Shown here: one piece after another, positions 35,089-45,260 of the stretch
How the letters are laid out: every line of letters starts with the position of its first letter
Position numbering within the stretch: the first letter of the stretch is position 1
Origin: Isoetes taiwanensis
Taxonomy: Eukaryota; Streptophyta; Lycopodiopsida; Isoetales; Isoetaceae
Length of the DNA: 64,000 nucleotides
Direction of reading: 5' to 3'
Assembly (NCBI GenBank): GCA_021234155.1
Contig: JAJEKV010000045.1
Coordinates: forward strand, 164,315 to 228,314
The notes under the pieces: generated by a model
What the model saw: the letters and a program-made list of their open reading frames with translations, nothing else
The model's database searches: none
Told to the model about the DNA's origin: nothing
Program-made: the position numbers and the translations under genes

Positions 35089-35705
35089 ATAAGGCTTAAG
35101 ATTCCTTACTATAATATGAATATATGCCTATTTATTTATCCCCTCCCCATTTTGCTTTCTTGAATATTGAACTGGATATGGTACATTGATATGTCTAAAG
35201 ACTTCAACAAGAAGCAAGATTAGCATAAACCATTCTAAATGAAAAAATGAATTAAAACCTTCTTGCATTGATCTCATTTGCACTTGCCACGTGCTCCAAG
35301 ATCACCAAGGATGGCTAAAGGCCATATTTGCAAATAGGTTTCTTATTTTAGTTTTTGTTGTATCTTAAAAGATCAATGTATGATAGGTTATAACACATTT
35401 TCTGATAATTATGATGATGAAGATTGTATATTTCTATTGCATTACATACCTACTTTAACTTGACACTTCGTTTAGTAAATGCCTTCTTCAACACCACTTT
35501 GCCTAAGGTTGTGATAATGATGTCAATGATCCTGATTAACCACTCTTTTCTATACAACTTCATATTTTATACAACTTTCAAAAGTTGCAACATCTATTAT
35601 TAATATTAATACCACTTTTGCCAAATCAATTTGACATCATCTGCTTTCTTGGATTTCTCTATTCGCCATCTTTCAAACTTTGCAAGGTGTTATAGAATGT
35701 ATCTA

Positions 35706-35735
35706 TGCCCGGCAACGCCGGGCACCCGTTACTAG
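35706..35735 (+). terminator. Helitron 3' terminal hairpin and CTAG end
   Basis: TGCCCGGC (35706-35713), loop AAC, GCCGGGCA (35717-35724): a perfect 8-bp GC-rich stem, followed by CCCGTTACTAG to the element end. It is the canonical rolling-circle transposition termination signal. Confidence 0.93.
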
Positions 35736-35937
35736 TTTTAATCAAATTCTTTAATGAATATTCCATTAGAGACTCAGAACATGTCAGTTTGACCTCAGAC
35801 GATGAGGGTGGTGATACCCCCAATGCTCTTAAGTAATATTTTGTTACTATTATCTTTATTTTAATATGAACGTTATTCAAGGCTTCAAAATTTTGTTTGA
35901 TTTCAAGTGTTTAACGCTCTAGGAGCGTTTCATTTAA

Positions 35938-35947
35938 TATCAGAGCC
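35938..35947 (+). other. Primer-binding site of the gypsy element
   Basis: TATCAGAGCC begins five bases after the LTR end. It matches the 3' end complement of initiator tRNA-Met (usual plant form TGGTATCAGAGC), except that the leading TGG is AAT-like here. It fixes the position and strand of the element. Confidence 0.75.
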
Positions 35948-35958
35948 TAGATTCCTGA

Positions 35959-36324
35959 TCGCTAACCATTGTTGGTTATTGGGCCAGACAATTGGAGATC
36001 ATTGATTTTCCAAGTGACAGCGAGGAAAAGGAGGTCATCAACTTATCAAGTGATGAGGAAGAGGGTCCCGAAGTATCCAGGCCCGAGCCAGAGAGGGAAC
36101 CCTTAGGAATAAGTTCTCCATATTCTAGCTACGTCAACCAAGTTTGGAGCCCTAGGACAGTGGAAATTGCCACAGCCTACCTGAAGCTTCGGAATGGGAG
36201 AACTAAGAAAACCCGAAAGCAAGCCCAAATAGCACTCCTTGACCACCCTAGATCTTTTGAACCTCCTAAAAGGATAGAAGTTTGCGTGCATAGATCACGT
36301 GTGTACTTTCGTGAGAATGAATAA
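35959..36324 (+). other. Acidic open frame between primer-binding site and gag
   Basis: Open from just after a TGA (35956) to a TAA at 36322-36324. The frame has no ATG codon. The N-terminal half is acidic (SDSEEKEVINLSSDEEEG); the C-terminal half is basic (RNGRTKKTRKQAQ, RIEVCVHRSRVYFREN). No family is recognised. An extra frame before gag is known in some plant gypsy elements, but without a start codon this one may be a relic or need splicing. Confidence 0.3.
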
Positions 36325-36450
36325 AAAAAAATATATGTTCTACTTGTGTTAACAACTCTTGGCTTAGCACTTAACCGAATGTTAAGGTTGGAACTTGGAT
36401 TGTCTTTGTTAGAACTCGAACGAACTTGTTAAAGTGGATTATAGATTAAC

Positions 36451-37385
36451 ATGGAGGGAGGAGATGACAACGCTGCAGTACAAATGCTAGGTCAGATACT
36501 GGAGGGAGGAGATGACAACGCTGCAGTACAAATGCCAGGTCAGATACTGCAAGGAGTGCAGCAACAGTTGGGTTTGCTCCAGAACCAGATGCCTGTTGCA
36601 AAGGATCCAGTGGCAGACGAGATTAACAAGATCCTTCATAATGTCAAGCAAGAAAGATTTACAGGAAAGGATGTCACGGGCGATGATGCAGATGCATAGA
36701 ATTCTATTTTAGCGTAAAGAAGACGCCTGAGAAGCAGAAAGCTGTTATTGCGGATTTGTTACTCACCAGCTTTGCTAAGATTTGGTGGGACGATTATAAG
36801 AAGATCCATAAGCTTATCTTTGGAGATATTGACTGCGATGTGTTCCGAAAAGCTTTTCAGCTACATTATTTGCCTGTGGGATATAGATTGGCGAAGATGC
36901 ATGATTTCTTGAACTTGACGCAGACAAAATTGGTAGAAGATTATACAGTTAAATTCCAGCAGTTGCAACCTTACTGACCTCCATTTGAACCAGAACAGCT
37001 AGCAGACAAGTACATCAAGGGTAAAGCCAGCGCTGTCCGTTTTAATTGGAGGAGTAACATATCCTAGTTTGGGTGAAGCGATTAGAGCTGCCAAGTATAG
37101 GAGGAGGTACTAAACGCATCATGGAAGAAGCGTACAAGTGATGATTTTGAGTGGAATCACCCCGATAACCGTCGTCGAAAAAGTGAAGCAATTATGATGT
37201 TGAAGAATACTAATGGAGAACAAACTCAATCGGAAGCGGATAAGATAAGGGAGAAGTTATTGAGGGAAAACAAGTGTTTTCAGTGCCATCAGATGGATCA
37301 TCGAGTACAAGATTGTCCACGGGAACGCAGGACCGCTTATGGAATATCCAATCCGCGGAATGAAAATACTTCAAAGGGTAATTGA
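36451..37385 (+). pseudogene. Gypsy gag, frameshifted
   Basis: Starts MEGGDDNAAVQMLGQI and contains a tandem in-frame duplication of 18 codons (36454-36507 and 36508-36561). After a shift near 36700 the capsid-like retrotransposon gag region appears: TSFAKIWWDDYKK, HYLPVGYRLAKMHDF and LVEDYTVKFQQLQPY. A further frame contains the zinc knuckle NKCFQCHQMDHRVQDCP (CX2CX4HX4C). Stops at 36699, 36977 and later make it non-functional. Confidence 0.85.
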
Positions 37386-37397
37386 GGCAAACAACCC

Positions 37398-37691
37398 ATG
37401 TATGCTCGAGCCATTACTATTGGAGATGTGGCCCAGGAACCCATGCACATGTATGCAGCTATCGATGGGAGTCAGCCTACGGCCCAAACTGGAGCAATTC
37501 ATGTGTCAGGTAAAATTCTTGAGTATCCAATTAAATTTTTGATTGATTGTGGCAGCACCAATAGTTTTATATCGTCGAAGATAGTTCAGCAACTCAAATT
37601 GCCCAGTGAAAGTCATGCAATACGGAGTGTAGAAATGGCAGATGGAAAGATCAAGTTCACACAAGCTCTTGTGCTTGCCTTACCATTCTAG
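37398..37691 (+). pseudogene. Gypsy aspartic protease fragment
   Basis: Contains ILEYPIKFLIDCGSTNSFIS; the active-site triad is DCG in place of the usual D[ST]G, so Asp and Gly are retained. This is the retropepsin-like domain that follows gag in Ty3/gypsy elements. The frame stops at 37691. Reverse transcriptase should follow but is absent: the next recognisable segment is late integrase at about 37915. Confidence 0.85.
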
Positions 37692-37899
37692 ATTTGCGAT
37701 TTTCCATCTAAGGTTGACTTTGAGGTATTAAGTCTAGGACAAGGCCATATGCGATTACCATGCCATAATACCACCCTAACAAACCTAACAAGAGAACCCA
37801 TTAGTTTAGCCACATATGGTTTTTAATGATATCAACCCACAAACACCCATTGCTTTTATAGAATGGTTTTCTTGTCATAACCAAGGAAAAAAATGTAGT

Positions 37900-38682
37900 T
37901 TTTTAATTTTGGGTGCCTTGTGCCAGTCTGATGGACAAGTTGAGCGAGTTAATCAGGTTCTTGAAGACATGTTAAGGATGTATGTGATGGATCACCCTCA
38001 TACCTGGGACTCTATCTTACACCTTGCGGAATTTGCTTATAATAATACGTACCAAGATTCTCTCAAGATGAGCCCATTCCAAGCACTTTATGAAGAAGAT
38101 TGCAGATGTCCTGTTAATTGGCGAGTTCCTCTATGTCAAGTTGAGGCTTCAAATCAAATGGTCAAAGGGATTGAAGAGCAATTAAAAGTTTTGCGTCATA
38201 ATTTACAGGTTGCACAAAATAGGCAAAAGCAATATGCGAATCAAAAGAGGCGTCATTGTGAATTTGCTATAGGGGATAAAGTGTTTTTGAGGATAAATCC
38301 TAAGCAAGGTTCTTTGAAGTTTCCAAAAGCTAAGAAATTAGCCCCACAGTTTGCTGGACCATTTGAAGTCATTGGTCGAGTTGGACCTCAAGCTTATCGA
38401 TTGAACTTGCCAAATCATTTAAGAGTGCATAACGTATTTCATGTAGGTATTCTTCGTCGCTATCTTTCCGATGACCGGCATGCTCTACAACCGGATGATC
38501 TGGTAGCTCAAGACTCGAAATTGCTACTTAAACCACAACAAATCCTTGATACCGACATTCGAAAATTGAGAAATCGAGAAGTCAAGAAATATCTTGTACA
38601 TTGGCAAGGATACCCTATTGAGGATGCGTCGTGGATTGATGTTGACGAATTCAATCATTGTTATCCTGGTTTCTCTCCATGA
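37900..38682 (+). pseudogene. Gypsy integrase C-terminal half with chromodomain
   Basis: One frame is open to 38682. It begins in the integrase core (SDGQVERVNQVLEDMLR, the block holding the last catalytic Glu-type helix) and continues with HLAEFAYNNTYQDSLKMSPF and RRHCEFAIGDKVFL (GPY/F region: PQFAGPFEVIGRVGPQAYRL, VHNVFHVGILRRY). It ends with a chromodomain (KKYLVHWQGYPIEDASWIDV). This places the element among the chromoviruses. The first two catalytic residues of integrase are lost in the deletion between about 37740 and 37915. Confidence 0.9.
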
Positions 38683-38714
38683 GGACATGGGTAAATTTTC
38701 AGTGTGGGAGAAAA

Positions 38715-40994
38715 TGTAACGTACCTAGGGGGTTGAGGGGTAAGTTAACGTTTTTATTTTAAGTCTTAACCATAGGGTAGGAATATTTAATTATAGAAGA
38801 GAATAGCAATGGTTGGGAAATAAGGTAAATACGGTATTCATACTATGGTATATTAAATATTTGATGGAATACGGGATTTGAATTAGAATAGCGAAGCTAA
38901 GATTAGGGGAGATTAATTAGTTAGGAATCTGTAAGAATAGGAAGATTTCTCCTATTAATTGGAAAGGGGAGGATATTTCTCTAACTTTAGGATTATAATA
39001 TTATAAAAGAAAAACGTCTTTTGTGGATCGAAAATTCAAAAAAGCTTCTGCCTGCGCCCTCAAGCCTTGTTATAGAAGAGAAAACCGGAACTAGTGGGTT
39101 AACTGGAGCCAGACTTTGAAGTTCTTTGCACCATGACTTGAATGCTTGTGTTTTCTTTTCTTTATATTCTTCTTTACGAAGGAAGCCTTGTCAGACTAAG
39201 CTTCTCCTGTTTTGCTTCTCCAGAAAGGGATTTTTCTTAAATTCAACCTCTGCCATACTCTAAGCAGATGCCTCCTAATCATCTCTGCTTTCTTCCAGAA
39301 TGTTTTTAGATATGGCTCTCGGTTGCAGATCATTCCACCTAAAGCTTCCTCAAGCTCTGTTTGCATGCCTAAAAGCTTGAAGATAGAACCTAATCTTCTG
39401 TGCGCGCTCTAACCGAAGCTCAATCATGATTCAAAAACATCAGATGGCATGTATTTTATGAAAACCGGCCTATTCCGCTTCTTCTTTTGCTTGTTCCGTT
39501 CATATTTGCAATTCCGGCCATGGTCTGCGCAATACAAGCCTCTGTTATGCCCTTTTAATTCCTTTCGATATCGTTCTTAGTTAATATTTTCCTTTGTCTT
39601 ATCTATAAGATTATATTACAGTCTAGTTGGTTAAGGTTTAAAACTATTACTCTAGAGCAAATTCGATTCCAGCTGGGAACTTGGCTTTTGCATAACCCTT
39701 CTTTTAAACCCATAGCCCTTCTTTTAAACCTTTATGTATAGAGGAACGGAAATGGGGGCTCCCTTTCGCAATGGCGGGCGGGGGGCCATGACCGCGGCGG
39801 ATGAGGAGCTGGGTCTCGCTATGCTTGAAAGGGAGCCCCCATTTCCGTTCCTCTACAAAATGGAAGTTTGGGAGCCGTTTTTTTAGCTTCAACCGTTGTT
39901 CTTTTGTTAGATCCGGCAGAGCTTTTGGTGTAAATCCAGTGTAGATCCGGCACAGGTAGCAAAATCCTCTGGTGTAGATCTTATGGTGTAGATCTGGCAC
40001 ATAACAGAGCTAAAACTGATTTTAACAGAGCTAAACAAAGCTTAACAGAGAACAGAACAGAGATCGGTTAGAACAGATCGGTTAGAACAGAGATCGGCCA
40101 GTTTTTTTAGATTCGGCCCAGAACAGAGCTTAAGCTATGTCGGAGGTTTACCGCTTCGTCCGGTTCTTTTGACCTGTTTAGCGGAATGGTTGGGCCTATT
40201 TCCATTCCGCGTTGTAGAGATATCGCACGTGGCGACACCACATTCAAAACGGCGACCCAACTTCCATTTTGTTGTCATAATGCACTTTGCATGTATCGAG
40301 TTATTCCATATAATGTTTCTGGTTTGTAGATAATGGTTGAAGCGTTCTCTTTTATTATGTTCTTGTTGTTTCGATATGGTTTAAGTGGAATGCTTAAAAA
40401 GAACTGCTTGAACGAACCCGTTCCTTCGTCGTTGCCGGAGGGCTAGAGCGGATGAGCAACATGCATATCAGGTGATTGGTATGTGAACGTATATTCGTGT
40501 CGCGAACGATGTACGTGTGAGCCCGGGCGAGGGATTGATCATCCCTGGACATTATTAACTGATGAAGTTGTGTTGTGATGTTGTGCTTCTTTCCAGATTA
40601 TTTAGACGCAGGTAACGGTTGCCCACTTAGTCCTTTTCCAGGACTAACCCCACTTTTGCTTCCTTTATCTTCCAGATGGAGCGGAATTAGAGGTTGCCGC
40701 TGATCGACGTAATTAAAATTGACCTAGAAGAGCTTTGAAGTTTTTTACATGTCGCTTTCCAACGTTTCACTTATGGTTGTGCATGTGATGTGCACGACAT
40801 TTTAATCAAATTCTTTAGTGAATATTCCATTAGAGACTCAGAACATGTCAGTTTGACCTCAGACGATGAGGGTGGTGACACCCTCAATGCTCCTAAGTAA
40901 TATTTTGTTAGTATTATCTTTTTTTTTAATATGAACGTTATTCAAGGCTTCAAAATTTTGTTTGATCTCAGTTTAACGCTCTAGGAGCATTTCA
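38715..40994 (+). repeat. 3' LTR of the gypsy element (2280 bp)
   Basis: Starts TGTAACGTACCTAGGGGG immediately after a polypurine tract (GTGGGAGAAAA) and ends CTAGGAGCATTTCA before the TSD. A TATAAAA word at about 39000-39006 could be the promoter. The last 354 bases (from GGACTAACC at 40641) are the only part also present at the left end of the element. An inserted TIR element lies inside (39739-40272). Confidence 0.85.
39739..40272. mobile_element. Hairpin plus TIR element within the LTR
   Basis: A perfect 28-bp inverted repeat (39739-39766 and 39828-39855; TAGAGGAACGGAAATGGGGG... and complement) with a 61-base loop is followed directly by a second pair of inverted repeats, ACAAAATGGAAGTTTGGG (39854-39872) and CCCAACTTCCATTTTGT (40256-40272). 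The interior has several 'GTAGATC(C/T)GGCACA'-type words. The layout (hairpin, then TIR element with GTGCCAGATCT-like repeats) resembles the 4979-5714 composite. Confidence 0.65.
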
Positions 40995-41720
40995 TGTTAG
41001 TAGTCGTGCCGCTATTCGTAAGCATAAAAGAAAACAAGTTGCTCGAGACTCTTTTCCACTATATGCAAAGATGTCTTGTGCTCATGAGAACGTAACCCAT
41101 AGCCTAACTCTTCAGTTCCACCATTTTCGACCCCAGGTTTTTTTTCCCATCAACCACCAATACTGACTTTTCTTACTTCCTATAGTCCTTTGCCTACTAC
41201 TCAGTTGTTATTGCAAGAAGCTCTCCTTTGGATGCCAATAGTCAATTCTTACGGGCTTTACAACTTCAATCTGCCCAGATCTAGGCCTTACAGACATCTT
41301 TAACTGGTCAATCGAGTGTTAACGAATAAATTGAGTCTTTGAGATTGGAAGTACATGAACGGACTTCCCTCACTGTGCCGTCTTTAAGCATCAATATGAT
41401 TTTCTAAGATCTATGGAGGACAGTTTTCGTGAGTTGCATACTCGTATGTCGGCATTGAACCTGTCTGTTAGTATGTCAGCATTGAACCTACCTGTTATCG
41501 AGGCTGTGTTGCAGTGGAAGAAAGTAAAACTATGACTTGACAACGTATGAAGTTCTTGAGAGGGCTATGAAATTGCCTTTGATTTTGATGATTCTTTTTT
41601 TTTTCTCTTTCGGTTGAGAAGCGCATTGTCTCAAAATGGCTTGTCAACGTAAACTAGCTCTTGTTCCCCATTTTTCTCAATCTTCTTCTAGCCAGGCTTC
41701 TACTCCGTCTGGCTAGAACA
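40995..41720 (+). repeat. Repeat copy A, right part
   Basis: Continues copy A after the gypsy insertion, from 'GTAGTCGTGCCGCTATTCG' to a terminal 'CTTCTAGCCAGGCTTCTACTC'. Copy C on the minus strand gives the same order without interruption. Degraded codons for a protein segment (QLLLQ...LQSAQIQALQ...SLTGQSSVN) can be traced. Confidence 0.85.
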
Positions 41721-41734
41721 TCTGTTTAAAAGAA

Positions 41735-42376
41735 CATCCACACATAAGCAGACGTCTGGCTAGAAGAGAATTGAGAAAAATGGGTAATTAGAGCCAGTTT
41801 ATGTTGATGAGCCATTTTGAGACAGTCGAAAGAGAAGGAAACGAATGGTCATCAACATCAAAAGCAATTTCATAGCCCTTTCGGTCAACCACAATCAGGA
41901 ACTTCATACATTGTCGAGTCGCAGTTGTACCTTCTTCCACAATCCGCAACGCATGGGTTCAGTGCCGACATACGAGTATGCAGCTCACGAAAATGATCCT
42001 CCATAGACCTTAGAAAATCATATAGATGCTTTTGGACTCTCGTTTAAAAGACGACACGGTAAAAGAAGTCTGTTCACGTACTTCCAATCTCAAAGCCTCA
42101 ATTTATTTGTTAACGCTCGATTGACCAGTTAAAGATATCTGTAAGGCCTGAATCTGGGCAGATTGAAGTTGTAAAGCTTGTAAGAGTTGACTAGACATCC
42201 AAAGGATAGCTTTCTGCAATAACAACTGAGTAGTAGGCAAAGGACTATGGGAAATCGAAAAGACAGTTAAATGAGGGAAAAAAAAGTCTTTTAAAGAATT
42301 AAGGTAAAACACAAAAAACAAAAATTTTAAAAAAGTCTAGTAAAAAATGGGACAAGATGACACTCAAAACTGGTTG
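41735..42376 (-). repeat. Repeat copy B, inverted relative to A
   Basis: Reverse complement of most of copy A; together A and B form a palindrome with a hinge of about 30-60 bases around 41700-41750. Best-preserved frame: QLLQALQLQSAQIQALQISL (42103-42321, minus), further on EEGTTATRQCMKFLIVVDRK and GYEIAFDVDDHSF. It ends at 'CTGGTTGGGG', where A begins. Confidence 0.85.
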
Positions 42377-42381
42377 GGGCT

Positions 42382-43265
42382 TCTTCTAGCCAGGCTTCTA
42401 CTCTGTCTGGCTAGAACATCTGTCCAAAAGAACATCCACACATGAGCAGACGCCTGGCTAGAAGAGGATTGAGAAAACTGGGCAATTAGATCCGGTTTAT
42501 GTTGACGAGCTATTTTGAGATGATCGAAAGAGAAGGAAAAGAATGGTCATCAAAATCAAAAGCAATTTCATAGCCCTCTCGGTCAACCACAATTAGGAAC
42601 TTCATACATTGCTGAGTCGCAGTTGTACCTTCTTCCAGAATCTGCAACACAGCCTTAGGAACAGGTGGGTTCGGTGCCAATATATGGGTATGCAGCTCAC
42701 CAAAACAATCCTCCATGGAACATAGAAAATCATATTGGTGGTTCTGGAGTCTCATTTAAAAGACGGTACAATGTGGGAAGTTTGTTCACGTATTTTCGAC
42801 TGCAAAGGCTCAATTTGTTCGTTAATGCTCATGTCTATATGGGCAGATTAAAGTCGTAAGGCATGTAAGACTTGACTATTGACAAAGGAGAGCTTCGAAA
42901 AATAGTAGCATTCAAGCCTAAAGAAGGAGGAGCTGATTGAATAGTAGCAGAGGACACTGGGAAGTGTAAGAAACAATATTTGACAGTAGATGGCAAAAGA
43001 TGGAAAAAACCAAAGTGGTGGAAATGAAGGGTTAGGCTGTGCAGATACGTTTTCATGAGCACGAGACCCCCTTGCAGATAGTGGGAAAGAATCTCGAGCA
43101 ACTTGTTTTCCTTTACACTTACGAATAGCGGTACGAGTACTAATAGATGGGGGAATATGAGGCGATATGCTGAAAGAACACAAATACAAAGAACAAATAA
43201 GGGAAAAAAAAGTCGCTTAAAAAAAAGGGTAAAAAACAAAAAATGAAAATATTAAAAAAGTCTAG
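42382..43265 (-). repeat. Repeat copy C, direct repeat of B; carries the empty insertion site
   Basis: Same orientation as B and somewhat longer, reaching the sequence left of the gypsy insertion in A. It starts with the hinge words 'CTTCTAGCCAGGCTTCTACT' and 'CGCCTGGCTAGAAGAGGATT'. The conserved frame 42755-42510 encodes MEDCFGELHTHILAPN, EEGTTATQQCMKFLIVVDRE and GYEIAFDFDDHSFPSLS. I do not recognise the protein; its conservation across copies suggests a once-coding repeat. Confidence 0.85.
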
Positions 43266-44559
43266 GAAGGGATAACACCAAACAATTTATTGATTTCTCA
43301 AGCCCCAATGTGCCTACCTCCACAATATTATTTGATTAAGACAACTTAGCTATGGTTTTCCTTTCTATGTATTTCGGTTTTATATTTTTATTCGCATTTT
43401 GATTTATTTCCTCTGAAGGGAAAGCATTGAAGAAGTGGGCTAGATTGCTTCTTCAAGGTGTCTATTTGTGCCTATTGTTGAAGCTCCCTCTAATAGAAAG
43501 GCAGAGTATAGAAGCTATTATCAATCATGCCCACAAAGCATAGTATGGAAGCTAGTATGAATCGTGCTCAGAATAATGTAATGGAGGCTTCTTAGTACTC
43601 AATCATTTTTGTGATATTTTGCCAGTCTGTGACAGTTGTATCCCAATTCTCCACTTCAGCTAAGTCCGTCCACATGCAAAGCAAGGCAATGAGCCTCATT
43701 CTAATTGTTACTTAATTAATTCTTTAAGCAACGAAATTATTAACGGTATAACCAACAAACAAAAATAAACAAGCACAAAATCGACAACAACAAAGCAACA
43801 TCCTGTTGGAGGCTTTAACCTCCTGATTTGGACCTATAGAAGCAGATTCAACCTTCCTAGACTTAAAATCGGCCTTTCCCATCCAATTTCGATCTGATTC
43901 AGCTGATTTTGAGTTCATTTTGGGGCAACTGGATTGCTTGAAGAGTTCAAAGACTGTCAAATGGCCATGCCGACCTTCTATTCATTCAAAACAATCCTTT
44001 AATCTCAATTTTGGTCCTCTCCTAAATGTTTTCAACACTTTCTGATCATGCCCAATCCATGCCATAAGATTTATGTGCTCGGATTTTTTCTTCCTGAGTA
44101 ATCTCCTCAAAGCTTAACAGAGTTTACTTTATCAATAGCATCTTCTGCTTGCTTCTAGCAAGTGCTAGTTCATAACAAAGCATGATAATATGCGCCTTGC
44201 ACTCAACGACCTCTTACCAAGGCATGTATAATTTATCATGGCAGCATATCAAACCTCAAAATAATAGCAAAAAATCCATCTTAAGAAAACGATTGATACA
44301 GTCTCTAAGCTTAGACTTTCCAGCTAATTCCTCCGATGCAATCTAGCCTCCTCAACAGCTCGAAACTCCCTTGCACAATTCTCTTTTTCAAACTCTTTGC
44401 TTACATGGATGCATATATCTCATTTATTGTACAAATACTGGCCTCTAACTACCTAGAATTGTTACAATCTTCCCTTCTACAATTTAACCTATGTCCTCAT
44501 GGGTCAATCCCAAGAGCTATCATGTGAAATGCATTAACAATTTGGATCAAGGTACACGA
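43266..44559. other. Intergenic DNA, no gene seen
   Basis: No convincing frame or repeat. Short frames at 43724-43960 and 44336-44527 have no recognisable content. Confidence 0.4.
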
Positions 44560-45010
44560 ACTGCTACAAACTACAGTGTGCATAAACATTTGGTGTTGTG
44601 GGAGATCCATTATTGTCGCAGCTCTAGCTTCACCACTATGTTGCCTTCGCTCAGTAGTTCTATCTTTCTTATCCCATCTTGCTTATGGCTGATGGTCCCT
44701 TTGATTCCATCGAGGCTCTCCACGGCCTCTATCTCTGTCAGCATCTGGATTTTGATTAAATCTCTCTCCTCCCATGCCACTTCTATCTAATTGTCGTGAA
44801 TCCATTGGAAGGAGCTACGTCCCTCCATACTACCAAATACCATGCAATTGTTCCTTGTGTATCCCATTTCTCTACAATGGAAACGACGCCTCTCCTCAAT
44901 GCAACCCTGCATTTCCTCATCAGTGAGTGGTGGTGGAATGGGTTTTCCATACACAACCGAGTGTTTTGGCCAATTAATTAAGCCGGGATGGTTAAGGAAT
45001 GTTATATTTG
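44560..45010 (-). pseudogene. Retrotransposon gag fragment (Arg-rich linker and zinc knuckle)
   Basis: On the minus strand, PIPPPLTDEEMQGCIEERRR is followed by FHCREMGYTRNNC, a zinc knuckle with its first Cys replaced (usual form C-X2-C-X4-H-X4-C). Further downstream GGERFNQNPDADRDRGRGEP and WNQRDHQ form the Arg/Asp/Gln-rich linker typical of Ty3/gypsy gag. Stops interrupt it. No flanking pol is present. Confidence 0.6.
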
Positions 45011-45260
45011 GTATCAAAGCAGGGCTGGAATTCGAGTCTCCATGGGGGCATTATGACTTGGATAGATGGTATGGTTTTGACTTGGTCTTGGACACCATGG
45101 GATGTGAGCAGTGTTCTAGTGGAACAGATTGTAACGGATCCATATGGGAGACTGCCCTACTAGATCTTGGTGTAGTGTTTCTTAACACTATCATACATCC
45201 AGATGATTTAGCTAGTTGATTAGGCTCGAGTGATTAAGGAATGTTACATTAATGTAACTT
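45011..45260 (+). repeat. LTR end and primer-binding-site-like sequence
   Basis: GGTTAAGGAATGTTATA is followed by TTTGGTATCAAAGCAGGG, one mismatch from the initiator tRNA-Met site (TGGTATCAGAGC). A second 'GATTAAGGAATGTTACATT' at 45230 resembles the same LTR end. This is probably the start of a plus-strand gypsy element that was later rearranged, since no plus-strand gag follows. Confidence 0.45.

Larger units (their letters stand above)
30282..35735 (+). mobile_element. Non-autonomous Helitron, 5454 bp, with precise ends
   Basis: The insert starts TCTATTGTTT and ends CGTTACTAG, sits exactly between an A (30281) and a T (35736), and produced no target duplication. It has a GC-rich hairpin 11 bases before the 3' end. 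These are the defining features of a Helitron (5'-TC, CTRR-3', A/T target, subterminal hairpin). The empty target is present twice in the window (inverted arm at 29788 and 3' LTR at 40641), so the boundary is exact. No RepHel gene is present. The content is AT-rich introns/repeats plus two exon-like segments and a tandem duplication of about 600 bases. Confidence 0.93.
30122..35932 (+). repeat. 5' R-U5 region of the gypsy element, split by a Helitron
   Basis: LTR-derived sequence runs 30122-30281, is interrupted by 5454 bases, and resumes 35736-35932, ending CTAGGAGCGTTTCA just before the primer-binding site. Removing the insert restores the uninterrupted order of the 3' LTR (40641-40994): CACGACA joins TTTTAATCAAATTC. 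All LTR sequence upstream of GGACTAACC (U3) is missing from this end. Confidence 0.92.
29783..40999 (+). mobile_element. Ty3/gypsy chromovirus insertion with aberrant 5' end, bounded by TSD TGTTA
   Basis: The inserted DNA is 29788-40994 with the 5-bp duplication TGTTA at 29783-29787 and 40995-40999. Its termini are TG...CA. Copy C (43136-43150 region, minus strand) is an empty site: 'CATATTCCCCCATCTATTAG' continues directly into the sequence found right of 40999. Order inside: inverted R-U5 arm, R-U5 arm (split by a Helitron), primer-binding site, acidic open frame, gag, protease, [deletion of RT, RNase H and most of integrase], C-terminal integrase with chromodomain, polypurine tract, 3' LTR. 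A normal 5' LTR is absent. Without reverse transcriptase it is non-autonomous. Confidence 0.9.
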
